Assembly (NCBI GenBank): GCA_001466705.2
Contig: LATX02000198.1
Span: 62,001-126,000 of the forward strand
Length of the DNA stretch: 64,000 bases
Direction of reading: 5' to 3'
DNA from: Moniliophthora roreri
Taxonomy: Eukaryota > Basidiomycota > Agaricomycetes > Agaricales > Marasmiaceae
The notes below the pieces were generated by a model. That model ran no database searches and was not told the DNA's origin. It was given only the letters and a program-made list of their open reading frames with translations. The position numbers were made by a program, and so were the translations under genes. Below are positions 1 through 11,637 of this stretch, in pieces; within the stretch, counting starts at the first letter, position 1; every line of letters starts with the position of its first letter.

Positions 1-2352
1 AAACCCTTCAAGAAGACCGACCTGACGCTTCTTTCTTCTCTTTCCTTCTCCTCTCTCTCCTTACTCTCACCCCACACAACTCTCTCAACCACGTGCCTAA
101 CTCCAAACCTCACGATCGAGTAAACATGGCTGGCAATTAATGCAACCAAAAGTGCTGTGCCTAGAAGCTCGATCGTGGCTTTTGCACTATCCGCCCATAT
201 ATTAACAGACGAGCTCTTCTCTGCATCATCTGTAGCAGAAGCAGCTGCTTGGGCAGCATCAAACAGCTTCCTATGCACACGATCTACAGCTGACTCCCGT
301 CGACCACCAGCAGTGCATTCCCTCGGGCAGAACAGCCAAACCAAAGCGCCGTTTGTCACACCAGCCAACCACGTCAAGAACGTCAGTGCCTCCAACCATG
401 GACCTATGCTCTCCGTTCTGAGTGGAATGGGCCTTCGTACATGGGTGGTGATTTTGAAAGCGTCACTGCGGATTTCCAAGATATTGTTGAGGAGTGCCAT
501 GACGGGTGCAAGGGGCCATATCGTTGACCACAGTGCAACATAGCCAAACTGAATGATCATCTCGGAGTAGTCGGAAAAGACATCGTATGGCGGGAGGGAA
601 AGCTCGTGAAGGGTCTTTGACAATAATGCTTTCTCCGCTGGAGACGATGAAGGTCGTTCATCCTCAAACGAGACTTTCTTTGTCGAGGATGTTGTGCTGT
701 TTCCATCGGAAGGGGAGTCTATGGATGAGGAGTGGGACTTTTTGGATGTGATAGCGGATATCTTCCGTAGAATGAAGGGCAGGCCGACTTCCTGGAAGGT
801 ATTGACGATCTGATTCGTCACCGTATACGCGAACATCTGGTTCCTCAACCTTGCTGAATCGAGCTTATGCTCCTTGCTCATATCGAAGAATGTCGGTACA
901 CCTGCCGAACTACCATCTGCAAGCATCTGGTCTACTTGCTCTCCAGAATCTGGAATCGTAACGGTTGACTTGTAGAGCCACATCTGAACGACTCGCATGA
1001 TTCCTTCACCAAAGGGCACGTATACGAATGCGCTCAACGCCAACCCAAGATAGGCGACAAGAGCCGTGAAGACGAAGGTCTTCCGTGCGAGCGACTTGTC
1101 ATGACTGGACTGGTGCGAATGGTTTTCCCAAATCGTGAGGCGTACTGTGCATGCCTGAAAGACACTAACGATACGTGGAACAAGGAGAATGAAGAGTACG
1201 GTCGGCGAAAACGCCTACGAGGAAGCGTGAATACATGAGAATAAGTTGTGTTGGAGTACTTACGACGACTTTCTGCCCTGGTCCCATATACAGTTGTCCA
1301 ACGAAAGCCTCAAGAATGAAGATCCCTGTCATCACCAAGCCCAATATCACTGCAAACAGCGTGATAACCGGCACACTTGCCAGAACTTTCAGTTCTTTTT
1401 GCCACCATTTAGCCTTGACCTTCTTCCCGTTCTGCTCAAGCCCTATCCGCCGTTTCTCAACCCGGAATGAGCCCAAGGTACCAAACTTAACGGCAATCAA
1501 TCGTTCCCGAACCCGCCAGTATTCCACGAAAATGATAGACCACAAGACGAGTAAGGAAGAGTAGATGGGAGAGTATGACGATGGCGTGACTAAGAAATAG
1601 AATGAGAGGCCCAGGCAGGCCGGGAAAGCAAGAAAATGGGTGTATGTGTTAAGAAAGGCGAAATACACCGCGATGGATTCACCAAACTAAGGAAAGGCAC
1701 ACCTATTAGTCAGAGTTGCTACTCGGGCACAACAATAATTTGGAGACACTGACCTGTTGCCTGACTCTCTCCAAGCTGACGTGACCACCTCCACCGACGT
1801 TGGTTCGGCTAGTAGTCCACGCGTGTATCCACTGGTCGTTGAATTCCTTGTCGTGCAGACACATTATCCCGTCCTTCTCGATACAAGTCCACTGCTTGGA
1901 CTCTGGTGTGATACCTAAACCTTCACCCGATATGATATATTCATAGATAATTCGTATACGATCTGCCGGTGCGATTGGCAACGCTTGCGCCTGCGTAGCC
2001 GAGATTGGTGTCACCGGGAGGCCAGAAAGAAAGTCCGTGTCCCTTTTTCACATTGAATGAGATTCAGCCCAGGAGATGATGTTGGTACCTTCAGAAGAGC
2101 CACGTACCTTTCGTTCTTGACCAATCTTCTCAAAAGCCCCTCAGGACATGACACGAAGACCAGGATGTGTCCTAAACTCTCTCCGCGTCTCCCGACAGCC
2201 TTGAATCCCGCAGAGGTGAGAAGATTTATGAGAAGCTTGTACTGTTCAGAAGCTTTGGCTATTTCTGATTTTCGTGTTGGCCCTTGAGATTTGGACGACT
2301 GAGGTGAGGTGCGAAAGGATATGACGAGGTCGACAGGAATCGTTTCCGGCAT
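1..2352 (-). CDS. Anoctamin/TMEM16 (Ist2-like) membrane protein, C-terminus off the left edge
   Basis: The translation matches fungal anoctamins, which are lipid scramblases or ER-plasma membrane tethers related to yeast Ist2. Seen: an N-terminal soluble part beginning MPETIPVDLVISFR; a membrane exon with VLWSIIFVEYWRVRERL; long hydrophobic helices in VPVITLFAVILGLVMTG; then DYSEMIIQFGYVALWS and PLAPVMALLNNILEIR, whose acidic residues correspond to the calcium-site helices of the family. The first convincing exon starts at the ATG at 2352. Upstream in-frame codons are TTG, and a possible 5' UTR intron ends near 2425. A clean intron (donor GTACGT near 2090) joins VKNER to DTDFLSGLP; another begins near 1755. 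The frame runs off position 1 without a stop, so the tail is missing. Family call is firm; scramblase activity is inferred. Confidence 0.88.
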
Positions 2353-2599
2353 GGCCTGCAATAGGGTGGTTGAACCTGGATTTTGCGCTTTCCGTCCTTT
2401 CAAGGCGAACGTGGATGCTGGTGCGGTGTGACAAGAGGCGAATGAGTTAATGGTTCATTGCACCACGATGACGATGATGTAGGTGGCGGGTCGAGGTCGC
2501 GCAGGGAGATAAGATAATACTCACGTGCTGGCGAGTGAGGCCTAATTTCTGAATCTCTGTTGAAATTCTCTCTATCACCCAAGCCTCACCCTACAGGAT

Positions 2600-3107
2600 C
2601 GTCGTCCTCGTTCGTTTGCACAATGCAAGCACGCGTGGTTCGCTAAGAATTATGAACGTCGGAGATAGGCGACTACTGGTCATTCAATGACTATAAGATA
2701 TATCTGTCGAACATTATCCGTTGTGGACCGAAGAAGGGAGTAGAGCTGCCCCAACCCGGAGCCATCATTTCCCCTGAAATGTAATGTCGATTTTGATGGC
2801 TCTAAGCTTTCCTTGCCAGCATGATCATACGAATCCGAAGAGGCAAAACAGCGAGGCGCTACTACCGCGCGTGACAAGGGTTGTAGGTGAGTATGAACAG
2901 TATAGGTTTTGAAATAGGACGTCGATGCTGACCGTTTTGCTTCGGTTATCGTAGAATGTTTCTTTCTTGGGAAGACGGAAATTTCATATTTACGCAACGG
3001 CGCGCTCAATCCGCGTACAAAAAGAGTCCCTCTGGGCTTCCAAGATCTCAGAGTACCCACTCTTACCAGATCTCTACGAGAAACAACCACCTCTTATACT
3101 GCACGCA
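2600..3107. other. Intergenic, nothing recognised
   Basis: Divergent space between the anoctamin gene and the aegerolysin relic. Open frames exist on both strands, but none has a recognisable domain, an ATG in good context or a convincing exon structure. Confidence 0.4.
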
Positions 3108-3560
3108 ACGGCTTACGCTCAATGGGTCGTCATCGTTCTCCGCAACGTTGGAAACAGCGCAATGAAAGTCAAGAACGTCTCCCTCAATTGGGGCAAGTTC
3201 CACGCTGATGGTAAGCTCCGGCTCGATCGCGTTGTTTGTGATTTCTTAACCTGACCTTTTATCACTAGGTGATAAGGATAAGGAAATTGGCAAGAATCAA
3301 ATCGAGGGCAAAGTCATTGGTCCAGACGAGAAACTTCAGATCGACTCTTGTGGCAGGTTGGATGCTTCCTCTAGAACTGAAGGTCCGTTTGACCTCATCG
3401 ATGTCAATGTCGACGATAGGACCATTTGACACTTATACTGGGACAGCTCTTGGGGTAGCTGGACCGGCTCCAATTTGAAGTGGACGGTTAAACACCAGGG
3501 TGTCAACTTGTACGGCGGTGCGCTTGGTGCGATTACCGCCTCATATTTATTGATTAGGTC
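3108..3560 (+). pseudogene. Aegerolysin family gene, damaged (no ATG, in-frame stop)
   Basis: Two exons (about 3108-3210 and from 3269) joined by a 58-base GT-AG intron encode a nearly full-length aegerolysin, a small beta-sandwich protein of fungi that binds membrane lipids and in some species acts with a MACPF partner as a bicomponent pore former. Seen: AYAQWV at the amino end, WGKFHADGDKD across the splice, DEKLQIDSCGR, and a C-terminal YWDSSWGS with SNLKWTV. Two defects: the codon where the family begins is ACG (3108-3110), with no in-frame ATG upstream, and an in-frame TGA lies at 3427-3429, about two-thirds of the way through. Everything after the stop still reads in frame, so the decay looks recent. 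No MACPF gene is visible in the window. It is probably not expressed as a full protein. Confidence 0.8.
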
Positions 3561-3964
3561 TCAAACGGAAGAATCATGTTTATGGTGATGTGGATGTATA
3601 TACTGCTCTCATGTACGAGTACGGGCGTTACGAGCGAGTTGCAACATTAGACGCCTAGCTTCGCGAGAGTAGATTGGCATCCAGGCTGAAATCGTGTACA
3701 TAATCAGTCCAGGAGATTATAAAGCGTCCCGCGGCCATTAATATTTCTACTGTGTGTGGTATGTGGACACGCGAACGATGTTGATCCACGGTACAGATTC
3801 GGGCATACTGCACCTCGCCAACGCTGCAGCATGTTACTCTACACTCCACAATGAACTGTATAGTGGTACCAGGGTCGTACCAATATGGTTTCCTGTACGT
3901 CGGTTGCGAGTAGTATGATAGAGTACACTGCACTTTCCTTTAATGTAATACCAGCCCTACATCT
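3561..3964. other. Intergenic, nothing recognised
   Basis: Space between the convergent aegerolysin relic and the dehydrogenase gene. No coding, RNA or repeat signal could be supported here. Confidence 0.4.
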
Positions 3965-5163
3965 CTAATTTACCTTCTTCCCATTCTCCCATGTATAGAA
4001 ACCTTTACCACATTTCCTTCCGACCCAACCAGCGTCTACCATTCTCTCGAGTAACACTGAAGGCCTGTACTTGGAATCGCGGGTGCCCTCATAAAGCGTG
4101 GATTGGATGGCGAGACACGTGTCGAGACCAATGCTATGCGTAACATTCAATTGAGTATTCAACGCCGTATGATGAATAATAAGCCGACATACAAATCAGC
4201 CAGCTCCAAAGGACCCATGGGATGTCCCATACCGAGTTTGAGCGTCGTGTCGATGTCGTCTCGAGTAGCGATGTTGCGTTCGAGGTGGAGGATAGCCTGA
4301 CCACAAACACGCCTTCAGTGACTGAGGGAAGAAGTAGAGTGGCGATGGTGACGGACCTCATTTAAGAATGGCATCAGGAGTGCATTGGACACGAAGCCTG
4401 GGACGTCTTGAGATGTAGTAACAGCTAGCGTCGCCCAAGTCAGCGTCGTATGGTGGATCACTGCTTTCAACTTACTCTTTCCGCAATCGACTGCAAAATC
4501 TCGTGCTCTATCGAGGGTTTGTTGGGATGTTTGAAGAGCCGATATTAACTCGACGAGTTTCTATTTCACAGCCAGTAATCAGACTTGAGCACCCAAACGC
4601 ATAGCTCAACGCACACACCATAACTGGCACCGGATTAAAGAAGTGTAACCCAACTACCCTTTCCCCAACACCTGCGAGTTCACCGTTCTCCCCTTCAGCG
4701 GCCCTTGCAATCTTCGTTATCGAAATACTCGACGTGTTAGACGCTAGAATCGCCTCCGGATTAATCGTCTTTGCTAATTCTCTGAATATGGTCGACTTCA
4801 GAGGGAATGATTCAGCCGCAGCTTCGACAACCATCCCGACATCCTGCATTTCGTCGAACGAAGAAACCGGGCGGATCCTCTCGAGAGTTTCTTTGCCTTG
4901 TTCTTCAGTAAGACGGCCTTTGGAGACATCTTTTGAGACTAGTTGTTTCGCAAATGCTAGGCCTGGAAGATACGAGTAAACACGCTAGGTTGAGTGAAAA
5001 ATATGTATCACATACCACTCTCGACCTGTTCTTTCCGTTTATCATATACCAAGACTCCGACTTTGGCTTTCATAGCAGCAACTAGAGCGATTCCGGTACC
5101 CATCTGGCCAGTACCGACGACACCTATTGATTTTATTCCATGCTTCAAAGCGGTGGTTGCCAT
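3965..5163 (-). CDS. 3-hydroxyacyl-CoA (3-hydroxybutyryl-CoA type) dehydrogenase
   Basis: This enzyme oxidises L-3-hydroxyacyl-CoA to 3-ketoacyl-CoA with NAD+, in fatty-acid beta-oxidation or short-chain acyl-CoA metabolism. The start ATG is at 5163. Seen in order: a Rossmann motif SIGVVGTGQMGTGIA near residue 12; ASNTSSISITKIA; VGLHFFNPVPVM with the catalytic-type histidine; TSQDVPGFVSNALLMPFLNEA; the C-terminal domain with MGHPMGPLELADF; and the ending GRKCGKGFYTW. Five short GT-AG introns restore one continuous frame, for example LADF to IGLDT across the intron near 4140-4195. Length and motif order match the single-function bacterial-type enzyme rather than the peroxisomal fusion. No targeting signal is obvious. 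The gene appears intact. Confidence 0.92.
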
Positions 5164-5414
5164 TGTGGATGGTAATGGAAGGTAGTGATGAAGTGGAAAG
5201 GAGAGAAATGACACGTGAATATGGATCTCGGGGTAAAGGCCCGTCCTCGGAACATCAAGTGAACGTCATTGTGAAGATCTCGAAATTGCAGCATTTGAGA
5301 ATAAGTACAAGATATGGATGTGTTGTACAACATTGACAAGGATACGGATGCATAAGAAGGTCTGATGTTGGTAGATATATATATATCACTGGATGTCCCC
5401 GTTTAGAGGATACC

Positions 5415-5890
5415 TCCAAGAACATCGTCAACGATTGAACCAAGGCCCCTGTCTACTGCCCTAGTTGATGTTGATATAGCCACCTGAATGAAGTAATTTC
5501 AGTCCGCCTACCCTTACACATACACGAGGAGGGAAATCACATACCCTGCTGCCGGTTGTTGTTATTGCAGCAAGACATCACCGTTCGAGCTGAATAGATG
5601 AAGATCAGTGAAAAAGGAAACCATACCATGGACTGCCCAAGAGGCAGTTCAAGCTCCAGCTCAAACCGAGTAATCTATCACCATTGCAGCAAAACAGCTT
5701 TTTCTCCCTCCTTCCCTTGCTTGTCCCTCTCTTGCTACTGCAGCAGGAAATGATACCCCCGCTGTCGCAAAAGTTGGCGCCGCCCTGGTTATTGCTAGCA
5801 CCAACAGCAGGTTTGCCGTAGGGCATGGGATTAGCCACCGACGGCGGGAACAGCAAGGACGAAGAAAGCAGCAAAGACCTTGAATTGCGT
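5415..5890 (-). pseudogene. Class I hydrophobin-like gene, damaged
   Basis: On the minus strand the codons QFKVFAAFFVLAVPAV form a signal peptide, followed in a shifted frame by ANPMPYGKPAVGASNNQ, then a FCDSGGIISCC cysteine pair, an ELELELPLGQSM stretch and, after an intron near 5595-5625, CCNNNNRQQG leading to GYININ. The C-x6-CC, CC-NNN and leucine/glycine features are those of class I hydrophobins, which are secreted amphipathic coat proteins. Defects: the expected start codon is ACG (5890-5888); a one-base shift separates the signal peptide from the mature part near 5840; the spacer between cysteine groups reads in several frames; and TAG follows GYININ where a cysteine is expected. Part of the intron model is uncertain. 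It could also be a related small cysteine-rich secreted protein. Confidence 0.5.
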
Positions 5891-5915
5891 GGTAATGATT
5901 AAGATGGATGCTCAA

Positions 5916-7232
5916 GCTGAACCACAGGAGAGTATTACTGGACTGAGGATTCCGGTCATTCTTTTATGTTTTCTGGGCTGCGGAGGAGAGTATGACTTTG
6001 ACGAAATCGGTGAGCGCAACCCACATTTGGAGATTCAGAGACACACCCTGGAGCAAGGCTTTTCTTTCAAGGTAGCAAAACAAAGACCCTGTCTGCGGCA
6101 GTGTTGTTACGTTGAGTCTGTATTAAAAGATGGAGGACACCTGGAGTTTTCAGCGCAAAAGAACGTTTTGGATATTCCGCCAAAGATCAATAGTGTTTGG
6201 AGTTTTACAAAACCTGTGATGAATTTGTGGCACATTGTCGGCTTTTTGGAGAGTGATGATAATGATTGAAGTGAAAGGAGGTACCTGCGTCTTGTATGTA
6301 CTGGATCTGGGAGAACTAGAAAGGCCTTTGTCAATAACGGCAAGAAAAACATACTAGCTGCGTGTGGCTACTACTCATCGACACCGCTTGTGCTTCAATG
6401 ACGCGTAATCAAGGGTTCCAGCTTCTATCTTCTCCACGTTCGCGTCGAGGGTGGAGTCATCCAGTCACCACATAGATATCCCGGATATCCTTCTTCGATC
6501 CTTTTCTTGAGGTTTGAAGGATGAGCGAGCTGAATTAATGGCAGCAGAGTGCATGAAGAATTGAGGAGTGAATCTTGCTTTTGGCGTCTTCCTGACTTCT
6601 AGGATCTCCTTGTCTTTGTCAGTCTTCTGCAAGTCTACAATGGTTAGTCGGGCACGAAAGGGAGCTTCACAGTGTCGGCATTGTAACCACTGACGCTTTG
6701 CGACCCGTGGACGTCAAGCGAGGATGATGGCAGCCACACCCTCCTGCCTCTTTGGGAATGACAGCGGCGACGCTTCGCTTTTCCTGCCGCGTAGATAGAC
6801 CACCGAATATCTACATTTTGTACTATGTAGATACAGTAATATAAAGGGGAAAAGAACGTTAGTGAATCTCCTCTGAGCCCGCCAGTAAATGAGGGGCAGC
6901 AACATATCTGAATCTCGCCGCTTCTGTGGCGTTCAATTACTTTGGTACACCTACGTGTTTCTTCTCCGCACCTTCCCCGTCAAACGTCAAAGTCCAGGAC
7001 AACAATGACAAACGTTTTCATCACGACTCGGGAGACGCGTTCCACAGGCTTCTAAATGCATTTGTCCCGCCCCCTTCATGTCTAAGCTATCTCCAATAGT
7101 TGACCACCTCGTACCATCGACGTCCAAGGTCACATTTGGATTCTAGTGCACTCAATCCCGAAACGCCTTACGCTTCTTCTATGTTTCCCTCTTAGCGTGT
7201 CGGCCTCGGGCTGGGCTTCAACCACCATCAAC
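5916..7232. other. Intergenic, nothing recognised
   Basis: A frame on the plus strand at 5880-6269 is open but overlaps the 5' end of the hydrophobin-like relic and resembles no family I know. The rest shows no gene. Confidence 0.35.
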
Positions 7233-8292
7233 AGAGCAGTCCATGTAGATTTTATATAATTCGCCCCAGCTTTGCAACCCCGACACGTTATAATGCGCAC
7301 CCTAACCACCGCACATCATTGCCGTGTCAGGGTACCTTTATTATTCTCCTTCCCTTCTCCCATGTACAGCATTGTCCTCTATCCTCCCATTTGTTCGCTG
7401 ATCTATTTATTGGTATCTCTAGTACACTGTCTAATCATGATCACACCCCTATGGCCCCACTGCTGTTCATTGGTAAGTGTGCATAATTATCAGGGTGGGC
7501 ACGTCCTGATTGCCAGTTTTGGTAGATTCCGTCTCATTATCATTCACCCTCAGTGTGCAAATTATTATTCGATCTTTGATGTTTCTTCGGTTCCTAGGCA
7601 CGTACGATTTATCATTCTGTTTGACCTAGGCTCATTATCATTGGTACTCAGCTCCCCTACTCCGGATACCGGACTCATTATCATTTGACCCCGGTTAATA
7701 CAACCCCAGCGCTCATCTATGAATAGCCCTTGACAGCCAGCAATCACAAGCGAAACTTCCTTATTTCATCGCCTGCATCCTATGTTGCATCGAACTTCAT
7801 TTCTTGGAGTCTAAGGTACGTGTTATTCACTATTTTACAGATCCAGTCTCATTATCAGTGTTTCTATGCCTTGGCTGCTTCCGGTGCACTGTTTTCGGTC
7901 GTTGCCGGTGGCTTGAACCTTGAAGATTTTCAGCTGTATAGTACTCGGCAATGACCGGGAACATATCTCGAAGCCCAGCCTTACATCTCGCAGCGACCAG
8001 CCCAACATGGACGATTGACACTCAATATTCGGGCCTTGGATGCAATTGCGCTAAGAGTTGGGTATTTTGAAGGGATTAAAGGTGTGTGTGCTCTACTTTA
8101 TCCATATATTTAATAAACTGACTGGTTACTTTTATTTTCAGTCATTGAGAATCGAATCTGCATCAGGTATTCAGTCGCATCCATGGTGGCTCTGCTCGTC
8201 CTTTGGAATTCACACTGTCGTTTGCCCCAATACCAATGATGACAGGTCTTTCTCCCTGGTACCACCCATGCTGTGTAGAGAACCCACCTTGT
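7233..8292 (+). mobile_element. Copy 1 of a 1,060-base repeat: left end of the inverted-repeat element
   Basis: This stretch is repeated, apparently base for base, at 11638-12697 (constant offset 4,405). It begins AGAGCAGTCCATGTAG and contains at 7264-7295 the same 32-base terminal repeat (CCCCAGCTTTGCAACC...) that recurs inverted at the far end of the second copy. It also carries several TCATTATCATT motifs. The match stops exactly at the N at 8293, after which the sequence is unrelated. Either a truncated insertion was joined to foreign sequence, or the assembly is broken here. No transposase is recognisable. Confidence 0.75.
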
Positions 8293-8293
8293 N
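8293..8293. other. Ambiguous base (N) at a sequence junction
   Basis: A single N sits exactly where copy 1 of the repeat loses similarity to copy 2. It probably marks a scaffold join or unresolved gap, so linkage across it should not be trusted. Confidence 0.8.
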
Positions 8294-9087
8294 TTTAACA
8301 CAAGAGGCATGTTTTTGGATAAGAAGAATAGTGTATCAGTTTACCAAGAGGGTAACTGACATGCATCAGTATAGTCTGGTGTTTCGACATGAATCAGAGA
8401 GGGTTTCAGGCTAGCAGTGTCTAGAAGATTTGTCCTCTTGAGAATTGTTGCAGAACATAGCTAAGAGGGCTATATTCAGGTACAAGAGGTACCTTTGTTC
8501 TTGCTTAGAAGAAGTTTATTCTTTGGGCAGTTTTCTGGTCAAACATCAATACCAGTATTTGCTTTGAAGTGATTAATAAAACTATAAACCCATAAATATT
8601 ATACAAAACGAACACCAAATCTCAATCTGAGAAGTTGTTTTGAAGGCATTCATCTCTGAACTACCAAGCGAGACATTGAGAAATTATTCTTGACGTTGCG
8701 GTAACAGTGAACCATGCTGAACCAACTCACAAACAAAATTGAGAATCAAGAACTTATATATATATACCTTTTTCTGGGGTATTTTGGCACCACAGGCCTT
8801 GTGTTTTCATAGTAGAGGCATAGGTTTTTGAGCATCTTCACCGGCAGCTGGGCCTCACACAGAGGCTGTTCATGAGAGATGCAGAAAAGGTTGAACATTG
8901 AACAGGCACTGATTACTGTGGTGTGGTAGCTCCTGCCACTTTAGTACACAAGTTATTCAGTGTGAATACATTCATAGCTAAGTATTGATGTCATTTCTAT
9001 TATGTCTACAGAAAACCCAAGAATGACAATCTCGATCACACCAAACCTCGCAATAGGGATTTACAGAGCATGAGCATTACTTTCATT
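8294..9087. other. AT-rich stretch without recognised genes
   Basis: AT-rich and unlike its left neighbour in base use. No coding frame of note on either strand. Confidence 0.35.
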
Positions 9088-10151
9088 TCAGGTGCATTGG
9101 ATCAAACCAGCTCCAGAAATAAGGAAGGTGGGACTACTTCGCAAGCACCAGTGAATGTGTAAGTCTGCCGCTGCATCTTGCAGGGTGGATTCAAGATTGA
9201 AGATTGCAACTTTCCCGCCCCGTCTCTTGACACAATAGGCAAACGTCGACGCAGGACACACCTGAAACATTGTCAAAAAAGGCAAAAGATTGCATCTGAA
9301 CAAGGGCTTATAGTGGAGGATGTGCCAATCACAAGTATCATGTCGGCTTTGTAGACCAGCATATTAATTTCATCGATGTGATATGGTTTTTCCCCGAACC
9401 AAACCACACCTGGACGGGCTAGGGCTCCACATTTCCCACAGCGAGGAAGTTCTTTGAGGGGAATAGCTCTGTTGATGGTACCAGCATCCTGAATAGTCTG
9501 AAAAGACTCATCTGCTACTGCAAGGGCGGGGCAGATGGCACGGGAACAATCTTCACAGCTGTAACCACACTCGGATTGAGTACAGTTGACATCAAAGAGT
9601 CTTCCATGCATTTCCACAATGGAGGAATGGCAGCTTTCTTTGTCTTGGTATTAAGTTCTGCAGAATGCAAAAGGAAAGCTGACATAGACAGTCCATCTAC
9701 ATTTTGCATGACTAGGTGACAGGACTTGGCCTTTGGGGCAACTTTTTTAAGATATTCGGGTACTAACAGCTTTGAGATGATGTGATGGGCATCGTTGGGC
9801 TGTGCAGATAATGCTCTAAAGAGGTAAGGTCATGGCGTGCACAAAACAGATCGTAGTAATAAAACACACATGCTCCTCCGATAATGATAAAATTGCCATA
9901 CAAGGGAGGGATCTGCATTGCATCCAGTGTAGCAAGAGACATTGCATCTAAGGATCTCCACATGCCACCGCCCTCTCTGAATGTTGGGACTCCTGTTGGA
10001 TGTTGATTGAAGTGAGAGCTTGCACTGTAACGCAAAAACGCGTACCTGAGGCTGCAGATAGACCTGCGCAGGCAAGAATGAGGATGTTCTCGGCCAACGA
10101 AAGTGCCTCTCGAAATGATTGCCCCTTTGACGAGATGTGTTCTAGCGGCAT
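9088..10151 (-). pseudogene. Class III sirtuin (SIRT5-like NAD-dependent deacylase), frame-damaged
   Basis: Sirtuins remove acyl groups from lysine using NAD+. Seen from the ATG at 10151: MPLEHISSKGQSFREAL; ILACAGLSAASG (the family's GAG-S motif, here with C for the first G); VPTFREGGGMWRSLDA; DPSLVWQFYHYRRS, the arginine/tyrosine signature of the SIRT5 class; NDAHHIISKL; QNVDGLS; VEMHGRLFDVNC; two cysteine pairs that would hold zinc, ending in CGKC; RPGVVWFGE; and VKRRGGKVAIFNLE. Most exon junctions can be modelled, but the frame breaks between TLDAM and ADPSLVW (around 9910-9925, one base off), and no consensus donor in phase links GTSST to PASTFAY near 9250-9310. These look like decay, or low-quality sequence close to the N at 8293. 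Confidence 0.7.
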
Positions 10152-10689
10152 GGTTTAAGGGCTGATCAAGAGGACAAAACTGATTTTATATCCATCGGAA
10201 ACTTCTTGCTGGGGGGCGGTGCTTATTACCAGTCCGAGTTTACGAGGTTTCGTCTTCTGCCAAATTTTTCCTTATACGGAAGGTATAAGTGGGTGGGAAA
10301 GTTGTGGTCTGATAGATGTCAATAGATCGTTTTGTTTGGTTCGTTCCGCTCGCTCTCATCGTCTGTTAGCCCAGAAAGTTACAACACCGGAAAACGGACT
10401 CGTACTTGCTATCGGACCCCGATGGCCCACTGCGGCAAATCTTCATTGTCCTAAATCAGAACAATAGTGGGTCCGAGTCAGGGAGCCGGATGTCGTTTGC
10501 ACGTGCACAGACTCTTTGCTCCCACTAGTTACTCTAGCACCAAGCAAACCGAGAATACATGCGGCAAAACACCAGTATATCCACCCCTCGCGTTCATCTA
10601 TCCACTGAATCGTGGCTGGTCATGGATCACATTGACGGTGCGATGCTTTATGAATGCTGGGATAGACTCAGTCTTTTCATGCGGTTTAC

Positions 10690-11041
10690 GATTATATGTT
10701 AAGCAACTGCATTCACTCAAAATCCCAGATGACAGGGATAGGGCGGGGGCTTTGGAAGATGGTGTGTTACGGAGAGTTTTTTGTGCAATTGACGATAAAG
10801 AACTTCGTCCGGGATCGGGTAGACGTCTCCGGCAGTTGTGCGAATTCGCGTTTCCAGTTGGCAGGGGAGAAACCTGTACCCTCGACGTGCATTTTCCGTT
10901 TGATGATTCCGAGATGAATTGGTCATTGGCCTTCAACCACAGCGACTTGAACCTCCAATATCATTCTTGCCAATGTGGCTGATAGACTGGGGTTTTGCTG
11001 GCTCCCACCCCGCATTCTTCAAAACAATCGCCATGCCTTAA
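10690..11041 (+). pseudogene. Relic of an aminoglycoside-phosphotransferase (APH)-family kinase
   Basis: In adjoining plus-strand frames one reads NHSDLNL (10937 on), then NIILANVAD, then LIDWGFAGSHPAFFK (about 10980-11020). The H-x-D-L-x-x-x-N and I-D-W-x-x-A-G motifs in this spacing are the catalytic and metal-binding signatures of the APH fold, which is expanded in fungi as small kinase-like proteins of mostly unknown substrate. The motifs fall in three different frames with no plausible intron between them, and a stop follows shortly after, so this is a decayed fragment. The N-terminal lobe is not recognisable. Confidence 0.45.
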
Positions 11042-11637
11042 GGTTGTTGTCGTACGATGTCGATCCTGAGTCGTAGAGCTGGTATAGATGGTTCACTGCT
11101 GGTGAGGTTAAGAAATCACAATGGAGAGCATGGGTCTTTGTTCGAAGCAGACTGTATAGGTTCTGGGAACATTCGGATGGATGTAACTATATTGGATTTA
11201 TAACTAAAACTACCTTTGAAAGCCAGACAAGGAGCTTCCATCGCCCTTCTCTTCAACCCCAGCCTGTGGAACTTTGAAAGAGTAGAATCAACATCTCACA
11301 AGTGGCGGCCACATGCCTCATTATGACACGTATTCCTTGTATCCTGGCTCACAACCTTTGTTCAGGTCCTTGGCGAAGGACTGATTTCTTATCAACGTCT
11401 GTCAGAGGCGAAACGAGGAGGAACACATGGTGGACTCACAGAAAACATTCAAATGATTCCGCGTAAGGCACCTCAAGTGAGGCACTTGATCTGTGACTTG
11501 TTCTGTGTTGAGTCGAATCTTTGTACGCAACTTCCGACGCCTGCCGAGGTGTTTGGGATCAACTACCCCAGAAAAAACGGAGAGGTGAATTTGCAGTGAT
11601 CTTGCGTCTGAACAGTGAGCGTCTCGCCCACAACCCG
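11042..11637. other. Intergenic, nothing recognised
   Basis: Lies between the phosphotransferase relic and the inverted-repeat element. No supported gene or repeat. Confidence 0.35.

Noticed and set aside
5880..6269. Plus-strand open frame of 128 codons
   Set aside because: It overlaps the 5' end of the hydrophobin-like relic on the other strand, matches no family and has no intron or promoter evidence.
7272..7688. Open frames of 60-138 codons repeated at 11677-12093 as possible duplicated genes
   Set aside because: They are identical because the whole 1,060-base repeat is duplicated. Several frames on both strands are equally open and none resembles a protein family; they are better explained as transposon-end sequence.
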